Assembly: GCA_012516785.1 (NCBI GenBank)
Contig: JAAYWH010000104.1
Location: forward strand, 34,547-98,546
Direction of reading: 5' to 3'
DNA: 64,000 nt
Origin: Methanomicrobiales archaeon
GTDB lineage: Archaea > Halobacteriota > Methanomicrobia > Methanomicrobiales > Methanospirillaceae
This document shows positions 8,370 to 17,019 of this stretch, in pieces (the stretch's first letter is position 1; each line of letters opens with the position of its first letter). The notes beneath the pieces were generated by a model that was not told the DNA's origin, ran no database searches, and was given only the letters and a program-made list of their open reading frames with translations. A program made the translations under genes and the position numbers.

Positions 8370-9605
8370 TTGCGTGATGTAACAATTCCAGGCGTCAATA
8401 TCGGAGTCGTCGGTCATGTGGATCATGGAAAGACCACGCTTGTCTATGGGCTCACGAAAGCATGGACAGATCGGCACAGCGAGGAGATAAAACGGGGCAT
8501 CTCGATACGCCTGGGATACGCGGATGCGACATTTTACCGGTGTGAAGGGTGCGCCGGTTCCGATTCATTTTCGACGACACCCGAATGTCCGATCTGCGGG
8601 ACAAAGGGTGTCCCGTTCCGATCCGTATCATTTGTCGATGCACCTGGTCATGAAACCTTAATGGCAACGATGCTGTCGGGTTCTGCCCTTATGGATGGGG
8701 CTATGCTTGTGATAGCGGCAAATGAACCCTGCCCACAACCTCAGACAAAAGAACATCTGATGGCGCTCGAACTTGTCGGGATCAAAAGAATAGTGATCGT
8801 GCAGAACAAGATCGACGTCGTATCACAGAAAGATGCTCTCAGGCACTACGAGCAGATCAGGGCATTCGTGAAAGGTACCGTTGCTGAAGGCGCTCCGATC
8901 ATCCCGATCTCTGCACAGAAATCGATCAATATCGGGGCAGTGATCGAGGCGCTTGATGCGGTAATTCCGGAGATAGAGCGTGATCCGGGCGCAAACCCTG
9001 TCATGCTGATTGCACGCTCCTTCGATATCAATAAACCTGGATCGAACTGGCGTGATGTTAAAGGAGGCGTGATAGGGGGATCCCTGATCCGTGGGGTTTT
9101 CAAGGAGGGGGATGACATAGAGATCCGACCCGGCCGGCAGATCCAGGCAGAGAACAAGATTCGGTGGGAACCGATCACGACAAAGATAACGACTATCAAT
9201 GCCGGATCCAAAAAAGTCCCGGAAGCAGGCCCGGGTGGGCTGCTGGGGATAGGAACCAAACTCGATCCAGCCCTCACAAAAAGTGACGCGCTTGCCGGAC
9301 AGGTCACGGGTCACACGGGTGCGTTGCCACCGGTCTGGGATCGCCTCCGCTTCCAGGTCACCCTCATGGAGCGGGTCGTGGGTGCTATGAGCGAGCTCTC
9401 GATCGAACCGCTCAAGCACCATGAGCCTCTGATGCTCTCAGTTGGTACCGCGGTTACCGTAGGGGTGGTTACCAGCGCCAGAAAAGACCTGGCAGAAGTG
9501 ACCCTGAAGCGCCCGGTCTGCGCTGAACCAGGGGCAAGGATCGCAATCAGCCGCCAGGTTGGAGCCCGATGGCGTCTTATCGGGATGGGTGTCCTGACCG
9601 AGTGA
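8370..9605 (+). CDS. eif2g: translation initiation factor aIF2 subunit gamma
   Basis: This 411-residue GTPase brings initiator Met-tRNA to the small ribosomal subunit as part of aIF2. The G1 motif GHVDHGKT is at residues 15-22, followed by the zinc knuckle CEGC...CPICG near 60-80, DAPGHE (G3) and NKID (G4). The TTG start at 8370 is preceded by AAGGAGGTT at 8352-8360, and a TATA-like TTTGTATAAG lies at about 8319-8328. It heads a conserved archaeal cluster with the PIN protein, Rpo7 and Spt4. The beta subunit is elsewhere in the window, at 43359. Confidence 0.97.
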   Translation: MRDVTIPGVNIGVVGHVDHGKTTLVYGLTKAWTDRHSEEIKRGISIRLGYADATFYRCEGCAGSDSFSTTPECPICGTKGVPFRSVSFVDAPGHETLMATMLSGSALMDGAMLVIAANEPCPQPQTKEHLMALELVGIKRIVIVQNKIDVVSQKDALRHYEQIRAFVKGTVAEGAPIIPISAQKSINIGAVIEALDAVIPEIERDPGANPVMLIARSFDINKPGSNWRDVKGGVIGGSLIRGVFKEGDDIEIRPGRQIQAENKIRWEPITTKITTINAGSKKVPEAGPGGLLGIGTKLDPALTKSDALAGQVTGHTGALPPVWDRLRFQVTLMERVVGAMSELSIEPLKHHEPLMLSVGTAVTVGVVTSARKDLAEVTLKRPVCAEPGARIAISRQVGARWRLIGMGVLTE

Positions 9606-9982
9606 CCGTCCTGATCGATGCAAATGCGCTGATGGCGCAACTGCAGTTCAGGATCGATATCTTTGCAGGACTGACGGAATGTATCGGTGCGTTTGAACCA
9701 GTACTCCTCGACTGTGTTCGGGATGAGTTGCGCGGGCTTGCCGCATCACATGGAAAGGAAGGATCATCTGCGCGGTCTGCGCTTATCCTTGCAGAGCGGT
9801 GCACGATCGCTGAGACCGGAATGCATGGAGGGTCAGTGGATGAGAAGATCCTTTATTATGCAAGCACGCATGGATGCATGGTATTCACAAACGACCGGGA
9901 TCTCCGGACAACCCTGCTTGCTCAGGGGATTCCGGTGATCTCGCTCGCAGGAAAACAAAGGCTGGAAGTTTACAGGAACTAG
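9602..9982 (+). CDS. PIN domain protein (Fcf1/Utp24-like)
   Basis: This 126-residue PIN-fold nuclease is probably related to archaeal Fcf1/Utp24 (rRNA processing). The acidic metal-binding residues are visible: IDANAL near residue 6, the middle DELRGLA, SVDEKILYYA and the C-terminal FTNDRDLR. The GTG start at 9602 overlaps the aIF2 gamma stop (GTGA), showing translational coupling. Its place between aIF2 gamma and Rpo7 is conserved in archaea and favours an rRNA-related housekeeping role over a toxin (VapC) role. No antitoxin gene is adjacent. Confidence 0.88.
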   Translation: MTVLIDANALMAQLQFRIDIFAGLTECIGAFEPVLLDCVRDELRGLAASHGKEGSSARSALILAERCTIAETGMHGGSVDEKILYYASTHGCMVFTNDRDLRTTLLAQGIPVISLAGKQRLEVYRN

Positions 9983-9989
9983 GTGGATC

Positions 9990-10583
9990 ATGTATTACCG
10001 GATAAAACTGGCAGACAAGGTGCGGGTTCCACCCCACCGTCTCGGTGAGGAGCTCCGGAAGGTGATCCTCGATGTGCTGCAGGAGCAGCTTGAAGGGAGC
10101 ATCGACAAGGAGATTGGCATTTTTATTGCCATTACAAAAGTGCTGGATGTTGGAGAGGGCGAGATCGTTCCTGGTGATGGAGCGGTCTACTATGATGTGA
10201 ATTTTGAGTCACTGGTCCTGCGTCTCAGTCTCCAGGAGGTCATTGAAGGCATGGTGGTTGAGACGACCAGTTTCGGTGCGTTTATCAGCCTTGGTCCGAT
10301 CGATGCCATGCTCCACGTGAGCCAGATCTCTGACGAGTACATCAATTATGATGAGAAGAATGCCCGGCTGATATGCCAGGAGTCCAAAAGGTACATCGCC
10401 GTGGGAGAGACCCTCCGGGTCAGGGTGGTGACCCTCTCTCTGAATGAACGTGAACCCCGTGACAGCAAGATTGGACTGACCATGAGGCAGTCCGGCCTCG
10501 GAACTGCAAAATGGCTCGATGAGGAACTGGCTAAGGAGAAAGAGAAGGAGAAAGAGAAGAGTGGTGAGCGTGGCGGGCGCTAG
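9990..10583 (+). CDS. rpoE1: DNA-directed RNA polymerase subunit Rpo7 (RpoE')
   Basis: This 197-residue polymerase stalk subunit has an N-terminal RNP-like domain (about 1-80) and an S1/OB RNA-binding domain (about 82-175; GMVVETTSFGAFISLGPIDAMLHVSQI). Its C-terminus is a run of Lys/Glu repeats, KEKEKEKEK. With Rpo4 it forms the stalk that aids promoter melting and RNA binding. The ATG at 9990 follows a GGTGG ribosome-binding site. The Lys/Glu tail overlaps the start of spt4. Confidence 0.96.
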   Translation: MYYRIKLADKVRVPPHRLGEELRKVILDVLQEQLEGSIDKEIGIFIAITKVLDVGEGEIVPGDGAVYYDVNFESLVLRLSLQEVIEGMVVETTSFGAFISLGPIDAMLHVSQISDEYINYDEKNARLICQESKRYIAVGETLRVRVVTLSLNEREPRDSKIGLTMRQSGLGTAKWLDEELAKEKEKEKEKSGERGGR

Positions 10584-10773
10584 GAAAAAACTGGTTCATG
10601 TCTGTAGGGACTGCCACCGGGTCGTCGAGGGGGAGAGCTGTGCGGTCTGCGGCAGTGCGAACCTTTCGAGCGATTGGACCGGGTACCTTGTCATCATTGA
10701 TCCCCGGCATTCAGAAGTGGCAAAAAAGATGAATATCTCTCTTCCGGGAAGATACGCCCTGAAGGTCCGCTGA
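10564..10773 (+). CDS. spt4: transcription elongation factor Spt4 (RpoE'')
   Basis: This protein is about 69 residues long and contains the Spt4 zinc ribbon (CRDCHRVVEGESCAVCGS) and the strongly conserved SSDWTGYLVIIDP. With Spt5 it forms the processivity clamp of archaeal RNA polymerase. There is no ATG near the expected N-terminus. GTG codons at 10561, 10564 and 10570 are candidates, all overlapping the rpoE1 tail. I picked 10564, but the choice is uncertain by a few residues. Confidence 0.93.
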   Translation: MSVAGARKKLVHVCRDCHRVVEGESCAVCGSANLSSDWTGYLVIIDPRHSEVAKKMNISLPGRYALKVR

Positions 10774-10775
10774 CG

Positions 10776-11288
10776 ATGCTCCTGCTGCCCGAAAGCCGGC
10801 GGTATCTGTTCAGGCAGCCGTTTGGAGTACTTTGCCCGGATATGAACTGTGTCCTCCCCCTGATCGAGGGGAAGGTCGTATATACCGTAGGGGATGTGGT
10901 CACTCATCACCTGATCCAGCAGGGGATCGTTCCGGCCATCGCGATTATCGATGGTCATACAAGGAGGGAACCCTGCAACCGGTCTCCTGCTGTTTTCAGG
11001 AAGCGGTGCGGGGCCAGGAATCCTGCAGGAACGCTCACCGGGGAACTTCGAAACACCCTTGATGCAGCAGTTGGCGATCCGGATACAGAGGTGCTCATCA
11101 TGGTTGATGGTGAGGAGGATCTGGCAGTTATTCCCCTTATCCTGTCAGCACCCGAGGGGGTTGTGGTTCTCTATGGTCAGCCAGGAGAAGGAGTGGTGGT
11201 CTGCGATGTGAATGAAGCGGCAAAGGAGAAAGCAATTGCCCTTCTTTCGTGCTTTGTGGAAGATGAAAAAGATCTGCTCCCAGGCTAG
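10776..11288 (+). CDS. GTP-dependent dephospho-CoA kinase (DUF359 family)
   Basis: This 170-residue protein is the archaeal dephospho-CoA kinase, the last step of coenzyme A synthesis, which uses GTP and is unrelated to bacterial CoaE. Family motifs are present: YTVGDVVTHHL near residues 36-46, IIDGHTRREP near 57-66, IMVDGEEDLAVIP near 108-120 and LYGQPGEGVVV near 132-142. It begins 3 bp after spt4 ends, so it belongs to the same operon. Assignment to the enzyme rests on work with the Thermococcus member of this family. Confidence 0.92.
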   Translation: MLLLPESRRYLFRQPFGVLCPDMNCVLPLIEGKVVYTVGDVVTHHLIQQGIVPAIAIIDGHTRREPCNRSPAVFRKRCGARNPAGTLTGELRNTLDAAVGDPDTEVLIMVDGEEDLAVIPLILSAPEGVVVLYGQPGEGVVVCDVNEAAKEKAIALLSCFVEDEKDLLPG

Positions 11289-11343
11289 TATCGCCTGGTG
11301 GCTAGGGTATAAATAATCCGAACACGAATTATATGAGGATACG

Positions 11344-11640
11344 ATGGATTTCGAGGTTACCAGGGATACCAGGAACGAGCTCCTGGCAAGGAGGGAGGTG
11401 GACTTCAAGCTCCGGTTTGAAGGTCCCACCCCGTCACGAATGCAGGTCATCGGGAAGCTGGCTGCGGGTCTGAATGTGAGTGAGAAGCTGCTGGTGCTTG
11501 ACACCATGAAGACCAGCTTCGGAAAAACCGAGCTCACCGGGATGGCCCGGGTGTACGATACGGAAGAACAGAAATCAAAGACCGAAAGGGCTTACCTCTC
11601 CACCCGCGGCATGCCCAAACCGAAAGAAGAGGGAGCCTGA
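11344..11640 (+). CDS. rps24e: 30S ribosomal protein S24e
   Basis: This 98-residue protein has the S24e core, with [19 protein letters not shown] at the start and [15 protein letters not shown] in the middle. It is a small-subunit protein of archaea and eukaryotes only. The ATG at 11344 follows a short AT-rich gap with a TATA-like sequence (GGTATAAATAA, about 11306-11316), so a secondary promoter probably lies inside the cluster. It overlaps the S27ae gene by one base. Confidence 0.96.
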   Translation: MDFEVTRDTRNELLARREVDFKLRFEGPTPSRMQVIGKLAAGLNVSEKLLVLDTMKTSFGKTELTGMARVYDTEEQKSKTERAYLSTRGMPKPKEEGA

Positions 11641-11819
11641 TGGCGGCAAAGAAAGGCAAGGCCCCCTCTGTGCGCCGGGCCTCCTGTTACAAGACAGAAG
11701 GTGGTAAGGCGATATTGGCAAAGAAGTTCTGCCCGCGATGCGGACCCGGTGTGGTCATGGCCGATCACAAGGATCGTATGGCGTGCGGGAAGTGCGGATA
11801 CACCGAATTCAAAAAATAA
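11640..11819 (+). CDS. rps27ae: 30S ribosomal protein S27ae
   Basis: This 59-residue zinc-ribbon ribosomal protein has CPRCG and CGKCGYTEF as its metal-binding halves. The ATG at 11640 overlaps the S24e stop (TGATG), so it is coupled to it. The S24e-S27ae-Kae1 order is a widely conserved archaeal arrangement. Its length is normal for archaea, where the ubiquitin fusion of eukaryotes is missing. Confidence 0.96.
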   Translation: MAAKKGKAPSVRRASCYKTEGGKAILAKKFCPRCGPGVVMADHKDRMACGKCGYTEFKK

Positions 11820-11825
11820 CCGCTG

Positions 11826-13403
11826 ATGCCTGTTTTTGGGCGGATTCTCGGAATCGAGGGAACAGCCTGGAACCTCAGCGCCGCTGTTTTTGATAACGAT
11901 CTGATTACGCTTCATTCGAAACCATACCGTCCGCCGAGTGGAGGAATTCATCCGAGAGAGGCCGCCCAGCATCATGCATCAGAGATGAAGGCGGTTATCT
12001 CGAAGGTGCTGTCTGAACCTGATGGCATCACCGGAGTCGCCTTTTCACAGGGTCCAGGTCTTGGCCCCTGTCTTCGAACCGTGGCGACTGCTGCCAGGTC
12101 CCTTGCCCTCGGCCTCGGTGTGCCCCTCGTCGGGGTAAATCATTGTGTGGCACACATCGAGATAGGCAGGTATGCAACAGGATGCAGTGATCCGGTTGTT
12201 CTGTATGCCAGTGGCGCCAATACCCAGGTGATCGGGTACCTCAACAAACGATACCGGATATTTGGCGAGACTCTCGATATCGGCATTGGGAATGCGATCG
12301 ACAAGTTTGCCCGGAGCAAGGGACTTCCCCACCCCGGAGGCCCTGCCATTGAGGAACTTGCACGAAAGGGCAGGTATGTGGACCTTCCGTATACGGTCAA
12401 GGGAATGGACCTTGCATTCTCGGGTCTTGTGAGCGCTGCGCGGGAGTGCAGAGCACCCATAGAGGACGTCTGTTACAGCCTTCAGGAGACCGCATTTGCC
12501 ATGTGTTGTGAGGTGACAGAGCGTGCGCTCGCCCATACCGGGAAAGAAGAGGTGTTGCTTGTCGGGGGGGTTGGTGCAAACAGCCGATTCGAGGAGATGC
12601 TCTCCCAGATGTGTGCAGACCGGGATGCGACTCTGTTTGTGCCGGAACGCAAATACCTCGGCGATAATGGTGCCATGATTGCGTATACCGGCAAGATAAT
12701 GCTGGAGAGCGGATATTCTGTTCCTCCCGAAGAATCATACGTGAATCCCTCCTTCCGTTCCGACCAGGTGGAGGTCACCTGGCGGCATGATGATCCAGGC
12801 GAACGGATCAGGGATAAGCCACTCGACCAGATTACCCGGACAACCGGTGCGGAAGCAGAGGTTCTGCTCGGAGAATCATTCGTGGAGAAACGGAGAGTCC
12901 GGAAGGTATACCGTCAGCAGGAGCTGAATGATCGACTGATCGCTGAACGGACACGGGCTGAAGCACGCCTTATCGCTTCTTCCCGGAAGGAAGGAGTGCC
13001 CACCCCGGTCATACAGGACATCACCGGCACAACAATCCGAATGGAGAGGATTTACGGAAGTCTTCTGAAGGATTCGCTCTCCCCGGTGCATCTGGAGGAG
13101 GCCGGGAGGACCGTAGGAATGCTTCACACGGCAGGAATCGTCCATGGTGATCTTACCACCAGCAATTTGATAATAAGGGAGGAGAGATGTGTGCTGATCG
13201 ACTTCGGTCTTTCTCTGGCATCATCAGAGATCGAAGCCAGGGGGGTGGATCTCCATGTTCTCTTCCAGACACTCGAGAGCACCACGGATAATTTTTCTGA
13301 ACTGAAAGAAGCGTTCACACGAGGCTATGAGCACACCTTTTCTGGAGCCGATGAGGTGCTCGCGAGAGAACGGGAGATAGAGAAGAGGGGGAGGTACTTG
13401 TGA
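11826..13403 (+). CDS. kae1-bud32: bifunctional Kae1-Bud32 (tRNA t6A synthesis, KEOPS)
   Basis: This 525-residue fusion supplies two KEOPS subunits for N6-threonylcarbamoyladenosine at tRNA position 37. Residues 1 to about 325 are the Kae1 ASKHA ATPase with metal ligands H106 and H110 (NHCVAHIEIG), plus SGANTQV and GGVGANSR. Residues about 340-525 are the Bud32 kinase/ATPase with the HGDLTTSN catalytic loop and IDFGLS. The same fusion occurs in Methanocaldococcus and many other euryarchaea. It sits 6 bp after S27ae and overlaps the next gene by 4 bp. Confidence 0.97.
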   Translation: MPVFGRILGIEGTAWNLSAAVFDNDLITLHSKPYRPPSGGIHPREAAQHHASEMKAVISKVLSEPDGITGVAFSQGPGLGPCLRTVATAARSLALGLGVPLVGVNHCVAHIEIGRYATGCSDPVVLYASGANTQVIGYLNKRYRIFGETLDIGIGNAIDKFARSKGLPHPGGPAIEELARKGRYVDLPYTVKGMDLAFSGLVSAARECRAPIEDVCYSLQETAFAMCCEVTERALAHTGKEEVLLVGGVGANSRFEEMLSQMCADRDATLFVPERKYLGDNGAMIAYTGKIMLESGYSVPPEESYVNPSFRSDQVEVTWRHDDPGERIRDKPLDQITRTTGAEAEVLLGESFVEKRRVRKVYRQQELNDRLIAERTRAEARLIASSRKEGVPTPVIQDITGTTIRMERIYGSLLKDSLSPVHLEEAGRTVGMLHTAGIVHGDLTTSNLIIREERCVLIDFGLSLASSEIEARGVDLHVLFQTLESTTDNFSELKEAFTRGYEHTFSGADEVLAREREIEKRGRYL

Positions 13404-13957
13404 AGGTCGCAGTGGTGACCTCCAATCGCCACAAGGCGGCAGAGATCGCTGATTATTTTGGGACACTTGTAGAGGTCATGCATGTCACTATGGAAATCCC
13501 CGAGTACCGCCACAACGATGTGGGAGAGATTGCATATAAAAAGGCCGAATATGCCTATCAGGCTCTCCGTTGTCCTCTCCTGGTCGATGACACGGCTTTC
13601 TCAATCGAAGCCCTCAAGGGCTTCCCCGGACCGTATGCCGCATATGTCCTCTCTACCCTTGGAAACCACGGGATTCTCAAGCTTCTTGAGGGGGAGAGTA
13701 ACAGAAATGCATATTTCGAGACGGCAATAGCGTTTGCGACCACCCAGGGAACAATCCACGTGTTCAGGGGAAGGATCGATGGAACCATCGTCTCTCCCCG
13801 TGGTGATTCGGGTTTTGGATACGATCCGATTTTTGAGGTGGAAGGACAAACCCTGGCAGAGCTGGATCGTTCTTCGAAGAACCAGATTTCCCATCGTGCG
13901 CGAGCGCTGTCTTTGCTGAAAGCCTGGATCCTTTCAGGGGATCCCAGGATGCCATGA
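13400..13957 (+). CDS. rdgB: XTP/dITP pyrophosphatase (Ham1/RdgB family)
   Basis: This 185-residue house-cleaning enzyme hydrolyses non-canonical purine triphosphates (XTP, dITP) to monophosphates. Family motifs are TSNRHKAAEIADYF near residues 7-20, LLVDDTAFSIEAL (catalytic aspartates) near 60-72, and the C-terminal SGFGYDPIFEVEG with SHRARAL. It uses a GTG start that overlaps the bud32 stop, the same order seen in many archaea. Confidence 0.95.
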   Translation: MKVAVVTSNRHKAAEIADYFGTLVEVMHVTMEIPEYRHNDVGEIAYKKAEYAYQALRCPLLVDDTAFSIEALKGFPGPYAAYVLSTLGNHGILKLLEGESNRNAYFETAIAFATTQGTIHVFRGRIDGTIVSPRGDSGFGYDPIFEVEGQTLAELDRSSKNQISHRARALSLLKAWILSGDPRMP

Positions 13958-14014
13958 CAAAACCGTTAAGAGGAAGCATGACGTTTAATAATAGTCCAAG
14001 AAGTGGTGTCCCTC

Positions 14015-14161
14015 ATGGCAAGATTTCCTGAAGCCGAAGCAAGACTCCTGAATGTCAAGATATGCATGCGCTGTAATGCCCGGAATGCGATCCGAGCAAC
14101 CAGCTGTCGCAAGTGCGGATACAAGAACCTTCGTCCCAAGAATAAAGAGAAGAAGGCCTGA
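14015..14161 (+). CDS. rpl40e: 50S ribosomal protein L40e
   Basis: This 48-residue zinc-binding ribosomal protein has CMRCNARN and [12 protein letters not shown], followed by a basic tail. The ATG at 14015 lies about 25 bp after a TATA-like TTTAATAAT at 13983-13991, so its mRNA may be leaderless. The ubiquitin part of the eukaryotic fusion is absent, as expected in archaea. Confidence 0.95.
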   Translation: MARFPEAEARLLNVKICMRCNARNAIRATSCRKCGYKNLRPKNKEKKA

Positions 14162-14165
14162 TCAG

Positions 14166-14816
14166 TCAGGCACTGTAAAAGGTGACCCTTTTTCCTTTCT
14201 GGCTGTATTCTCCTTTGAACGTCTCGATATTCCTTTTATAACCGATGCGGTCGGCGAACCCGAGCTCACGCAAGCGTTCCCGTACCCGCATAACTTCCTG
14301 TTCATCCCTCCAGTCAGGGGTGTATATGTAAATTACTTTCATGCTGTCCCGTGAATCGGGATTTGGTTTTGCAGTGCTTACCTTTGCAGAGATTCCGAGT
14401 TCATTCCGGCAGGTCGCATCGCGGACTAGTATCCAGGCCTCGTCAACACGTTCGGGAGGCAGGAAGATGAGCCATTTCCCCGCAAGTTCATCCTCAATCG
14501 CGTCCGGCTTCACATCAGGAGCATCCTGCACAATCCAGTACATCCTGGTGGTCCGGCTTGGGATCACCCCCTCCCCCTCACGAATCGCATGGTAGATGAC
14601 ATGGGGGGACCTGAAACGGAAGATGAGTGCCTCGCCCAACTGGGGATAGTCATCGCAGAACTTCCTGAATATTTCGAGGAATTGTGCTTCAAAATCGATT
14701 CCTTTCTCCACCAGCTCGAAGAGATACGGTCCCCTCTCGCGAAGCCCGGTATTCAGCATCACCTCGAAAAGACCATAAGCCACGTCGGCCAGTGCTTCGG
14801 GATCGACTTTTTCCAT
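14166..14816 (-). CDS. DUF1917-like protein (putative phosphothreonine lyase-related domain)
   Basis: This 216-residue soluble protein's central part (YWIVQDAP near residue 93, then GKWLIFLPPERVDEAW near 113-128) fits the DUF1917 / BLES03-like family. The C-terminal third, with VIYIYTPDWRDEQEV and KRVTFYSA, looks like a beta-rich end of the same fold. The function of the family in archaea is unknown. It converges on rpl40e with 4 bp between the stops. The assignment is by pattern only. Confidence 0.65.
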   Translation of the reverse strand: MEKVDPEALADVAYGLFEVMLNTGLRERGPYLFELVEKGIDFEAQFLEIFRKFCDDYPQLGEALIFRFRSPHVIYHAIREGEGVIPSRTTRMYWIVQDAPDVKPDAIEDELAGKWLIFLPPERVDEAWILVRDATCRNELGISAKVSTAKPNPDSRDSMKVIYIYTPDWRDEQEVMRVRERLRELGFADRIGYKRNIETFKGEYSQKGKRVTFYSA

Positions 14817-14862
14817 ATGTTACCGTTATACGGAGGCACTAAAAAATACTTAGGTCCCAGTC

Positions 14863-15630
14863 TCATCTGGTGCCGAGCTCCCGGAGTACCAGAGATGCCG
14901 CATGCTCTCCTGACAGGAGCATCCCCCCGAAGACAGGACCCATCCGGGTTTCACCGAAGACCGCATTTGCTGCCATTCCGGCCACGATAAGCCCCGGGAA
15001 TATCTCTTTGGTATGGCTGATTATCATGGATTCAGCCTTTTCAGCCCACATGAAGCCCTCCCCCTTCACAAAAACCTGGTCCGTTTTTTTCCCCACGATT
15101 CGTGCCACGCTTGCATCATGGCCAGTAGCATCGATGGTATAGCGGCACCAGAGCGTGAGCGGGTCAACATGAAGTCCGGCTATTCCCACCGGTGTCCAGT
15201 TCACCACAAGGCCTGAGAGCCTGTTCTCGCTCCTGATCATGACGTCCTCAACCGTCATGAGGGTAAGAAATTCAACCCCTGCGTCGCATGCAGCAGAGGT
15301 AAGTTTCGAGACTGCTTCAACTGCCCCGGCAACATAGTACCCTTCAGTATAGGCATGATAGTGTATCCTGAAATGATCCAGGAGGCGCCGTGCGCTTTCC
15401 TGAACCACGATCCGGGGAAACATCATACCTCCCCCCCACATCCCCCCTCCTACCGATAATTTTTTCTCGATGAGGGTAACTGCCAGGCCTGCCTCTCCAA
15501 GGAAGGAGGCAGCAGCAAGACCGGAGGGTCCCCCACCTACGATTGCTACATCAGTTTCAATGCAATCCAGCAGGGCTGTCAGCTCTGACTCAATAATCGC
15601 TCTGGTGATAATCCGTTCGTCAAGCTCCAT
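14863..15630 (-). CDS. thi4: thiazole synthase Thi4 (archaeal ribose-1,5-bisphosphate isomerase family)
   Basis: This 255-residue FAD/NAD-fold protein has the dinucleotide motif VAIVGGGPSGLAAA near residues 29-42, LIEKKLSVGGGMWGGGM and a C-terminal ARMGP-like block (GETRMGPVFGGML). It makes the thiazole half of thiamine. In the conserved region holding the sulfur-donor cysteine of yeast Thi4, this protein has LHVDP with a His (H154). Archaeal Thi4 with His is known to be a catalytic enzyme using free sulfide with iron. I chose the ATG at 15630, which follows TGAGGA, over the TTG 12 bp upstream. Confidence 0.93.
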   Translation of the reverse strand: MELDERIITRAIIESELTALLDCIETDVAIVGGGPSGLAAASFLGEAGLAVTLIEKKLSVGGGMWGGGMMFPRIVVQESARRLLDHFRIHYHAYTEGYYVAGAVEAVSKLTSAACDAGVEFLTLMTVEDVMIRSENRLSGLVVNWTPVGIAGLHVDPLTLWCRYTIDATGHDASVARIVGKKTDQVFVKGEGFMWAEKAESMIISHTKEIFPGLIVAGMAANAVFGETRMGPVFGGMLLSGEHAASLVLRELGTR

Positions 15631-15880
15631 CGCTTTCCTCAATCCATTCGTATTCGCGATAGATAATAAGAAATTACTTCAACCGGAATCGGAAAGATGC
15701 AGGATGAAAACCACACGCTTTCCCTCAGGTCGGCACCCACTCTTGACAGATTCTCATACCAGGACAATTGGCGCTTATGGTGAAAAAACACCCGGTAAAG
15801 GCGTATTTTCACATTTCGGGGAGGATTTCTTCCCCACGTGGGAGAATATTTATGAACCCACGCATTCAGAACTTCTTATC

Positions 15881-16765
15881 ATGAAACCATGGAAGCGTGA
15901 CTGGGGGCTGACAGGCAGGATCTGGCTTACGATGTTCCTGCTGTTCCTGGTCTACCTTGCCTTTATCGCAGTACTCTCCATGCTTGGTATCGGTCTCCCG
16001 TTCCTCGTAGTCATCGTATTTCTGATGGCGTTTCTCCAGTACTTTTTCTCGGACCGCCTCGTGCTTTGGACTACGCGGTCACGGGTTATAGAACAGGACG
16101 AGTATCCCGAGCTCCACCGCATCGTTGAGAGATGCGCTTCTGAAGCAGGCATTCCTAAACCCCGAATCGCCATCATGCAGACTCCGGTACCCAATGCATT
16201 TGCTACCGGGAGGAGCCCGAAACATGCAGTGGTCGCAGTAACCGATTCAATCATGCGACTCCTCACTCCGCGGGAGCTCGAAGCAGTGATAGCTCACGAA
16301 ATCTCGCACATCAGAAACAGGGACGTGCTCACCCTTACTATTGCAAGTTTTGTTGCCATGATTGCAGCGCTCGTGATGAACAATTTTTTGTTTGCTGCCA
16401 TGTTTGGTCGGAGAGATTCCGGAAATGCGTGGATCATTGCCGGGATTGTGGCTGTCGTGGTCTATTTCGTTGCACAGCTCCTGATTATGGCGCTTTCACG
16501 TTACCGGGAATTTGCAGCAGACAGGGGGAGTGCCTATATCACTGGGTCTCCACGGGATCTCATATCGGCCCTTGGAAAGATCAGCGGGAGGATGGAGGCA
16601 GTACCTCCTCAGCAGAAGCAGGCAGTGGAGACCGCGAACGCGTTCTTCATCATCCCTGCGCTTTCGGGTTCCACCCTGCTCGAACTCTTCTCGACTCACC
16701 CAGCCCTTGAAAAGAGAATCGCTGCTCTTGAGCAGGTTGAGCTCCAACTCAAGGGGCTCGCATAA
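15881..16765 (+). CDS. htpX: HtpX-type membrane zinc metalloprotease
   Basis: This 294-residue M48-family protease has two N-terminal membrane segments (about 14-35 and 38-55) and a zinc site HEISH near residue 140, followed by two more hydrophobic stretches around 152-200. The downstream glutamate ligand lies in RYREFAADRGSA. It is involved in membrane protein quality control. I chose the ATG at 15881 because a TATA-like AATATTTAT at about 15846-15854 predicts a leaderless mRNA. The longer upstream frame has no support. Two T-rich tracts follow the stop (16769-16792). Confidence 0.93.
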   Translation: MKPWKRDWGLTGRIWLTMFLLFLVYLAFIAVLSMLGIGLPFLVVIVFLMAFLQYFFSDRLVLWTTRSRVIEQDEYPELHRIVERCASEAGIPKPRIAIMQTPVPNAFATGRSPKHAVVAVTDSIMRLLTPRELEAVIAHEISHIRNRDVLTLTIASFVAMIAALVMNNFLFAAMFGRRDSGNAWIIAGIVAVVVYFVAQLLIMALSRYREFAADRGSAYITGSPRDLISALGKISGRMEAVPPQQKQAVETANAFFIIPALSGSTLLELFSTHPALEKRIAALEQVELQLKGLA

Positions 16766-16871
16766 TCCTTTTTCTCGTCACCCTTTTTTTGTGGTTTCCG
16801 GACGAAAAACCCGGGATAAACATATAACAAAAGGAATAAGTGGAAGTATCTCAAAATAGAATGGCGCGATT

Positions 16872-16942
16872 GCATCGATGGTCTAGTGGCATGACTTAGG
16901 CCTTCCAAGCCTATAGCCCGGGTTCAATTCCCGGTCGATGCA
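16872..16942 (+). tRNA. tRNA-Gly (TCC)
   Basis: The cloverleaf is complete: acceptor GCATCGA pairs with TCGATGC at the 3' end, the anticodon stem TAGGC/GCCTA encloses the loop CTTCCAA (anticodon TCC), and the T-arm is CCGGG TTCAATT CCCGG. The discriminator is A942 of this stretch (position 16942) and CCA is not encoded. A CATATAA promoter element is at about 16821. Confidence 0.96.
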
Positions 16943-16945
16943 TGC

Positions 16946-17019
16946 GGGCTCGTGGTCTAGCTGGTTATGACGTCGCCTTCACACGGCGGAGGTCAGGAGT
17001 TCGAATCTCCTCGAGCCCA
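16946..17019 (+). tRNA. tRNA-Val (CAC)
   Basis: Acceptor GGGCTCG pairs with CGAGCCC. The anticodon loop TTCACAC gives CAC, and the T-arm is AGGAG TTCGAAT CTCCT. It is only 3 bp after tRNA-Gly, so both are probably made from one transcript. No CCA is encoded. Confidence 0.96.

Noticed and set aside
9602..9982. PIN protein as a VapC toxin
   Set aside because: No antitoxin gene is adjacent and the location between aIF2 gamma and Rpo7 matches the conserved housekeeping gene.
16872..17019. tRNA genes as the attachment site of the integrated element
   Set aside because: The element begins more than 40 kb away. Neither of these tRNAs, nor the pair at 49135-49291, lies at its edge.
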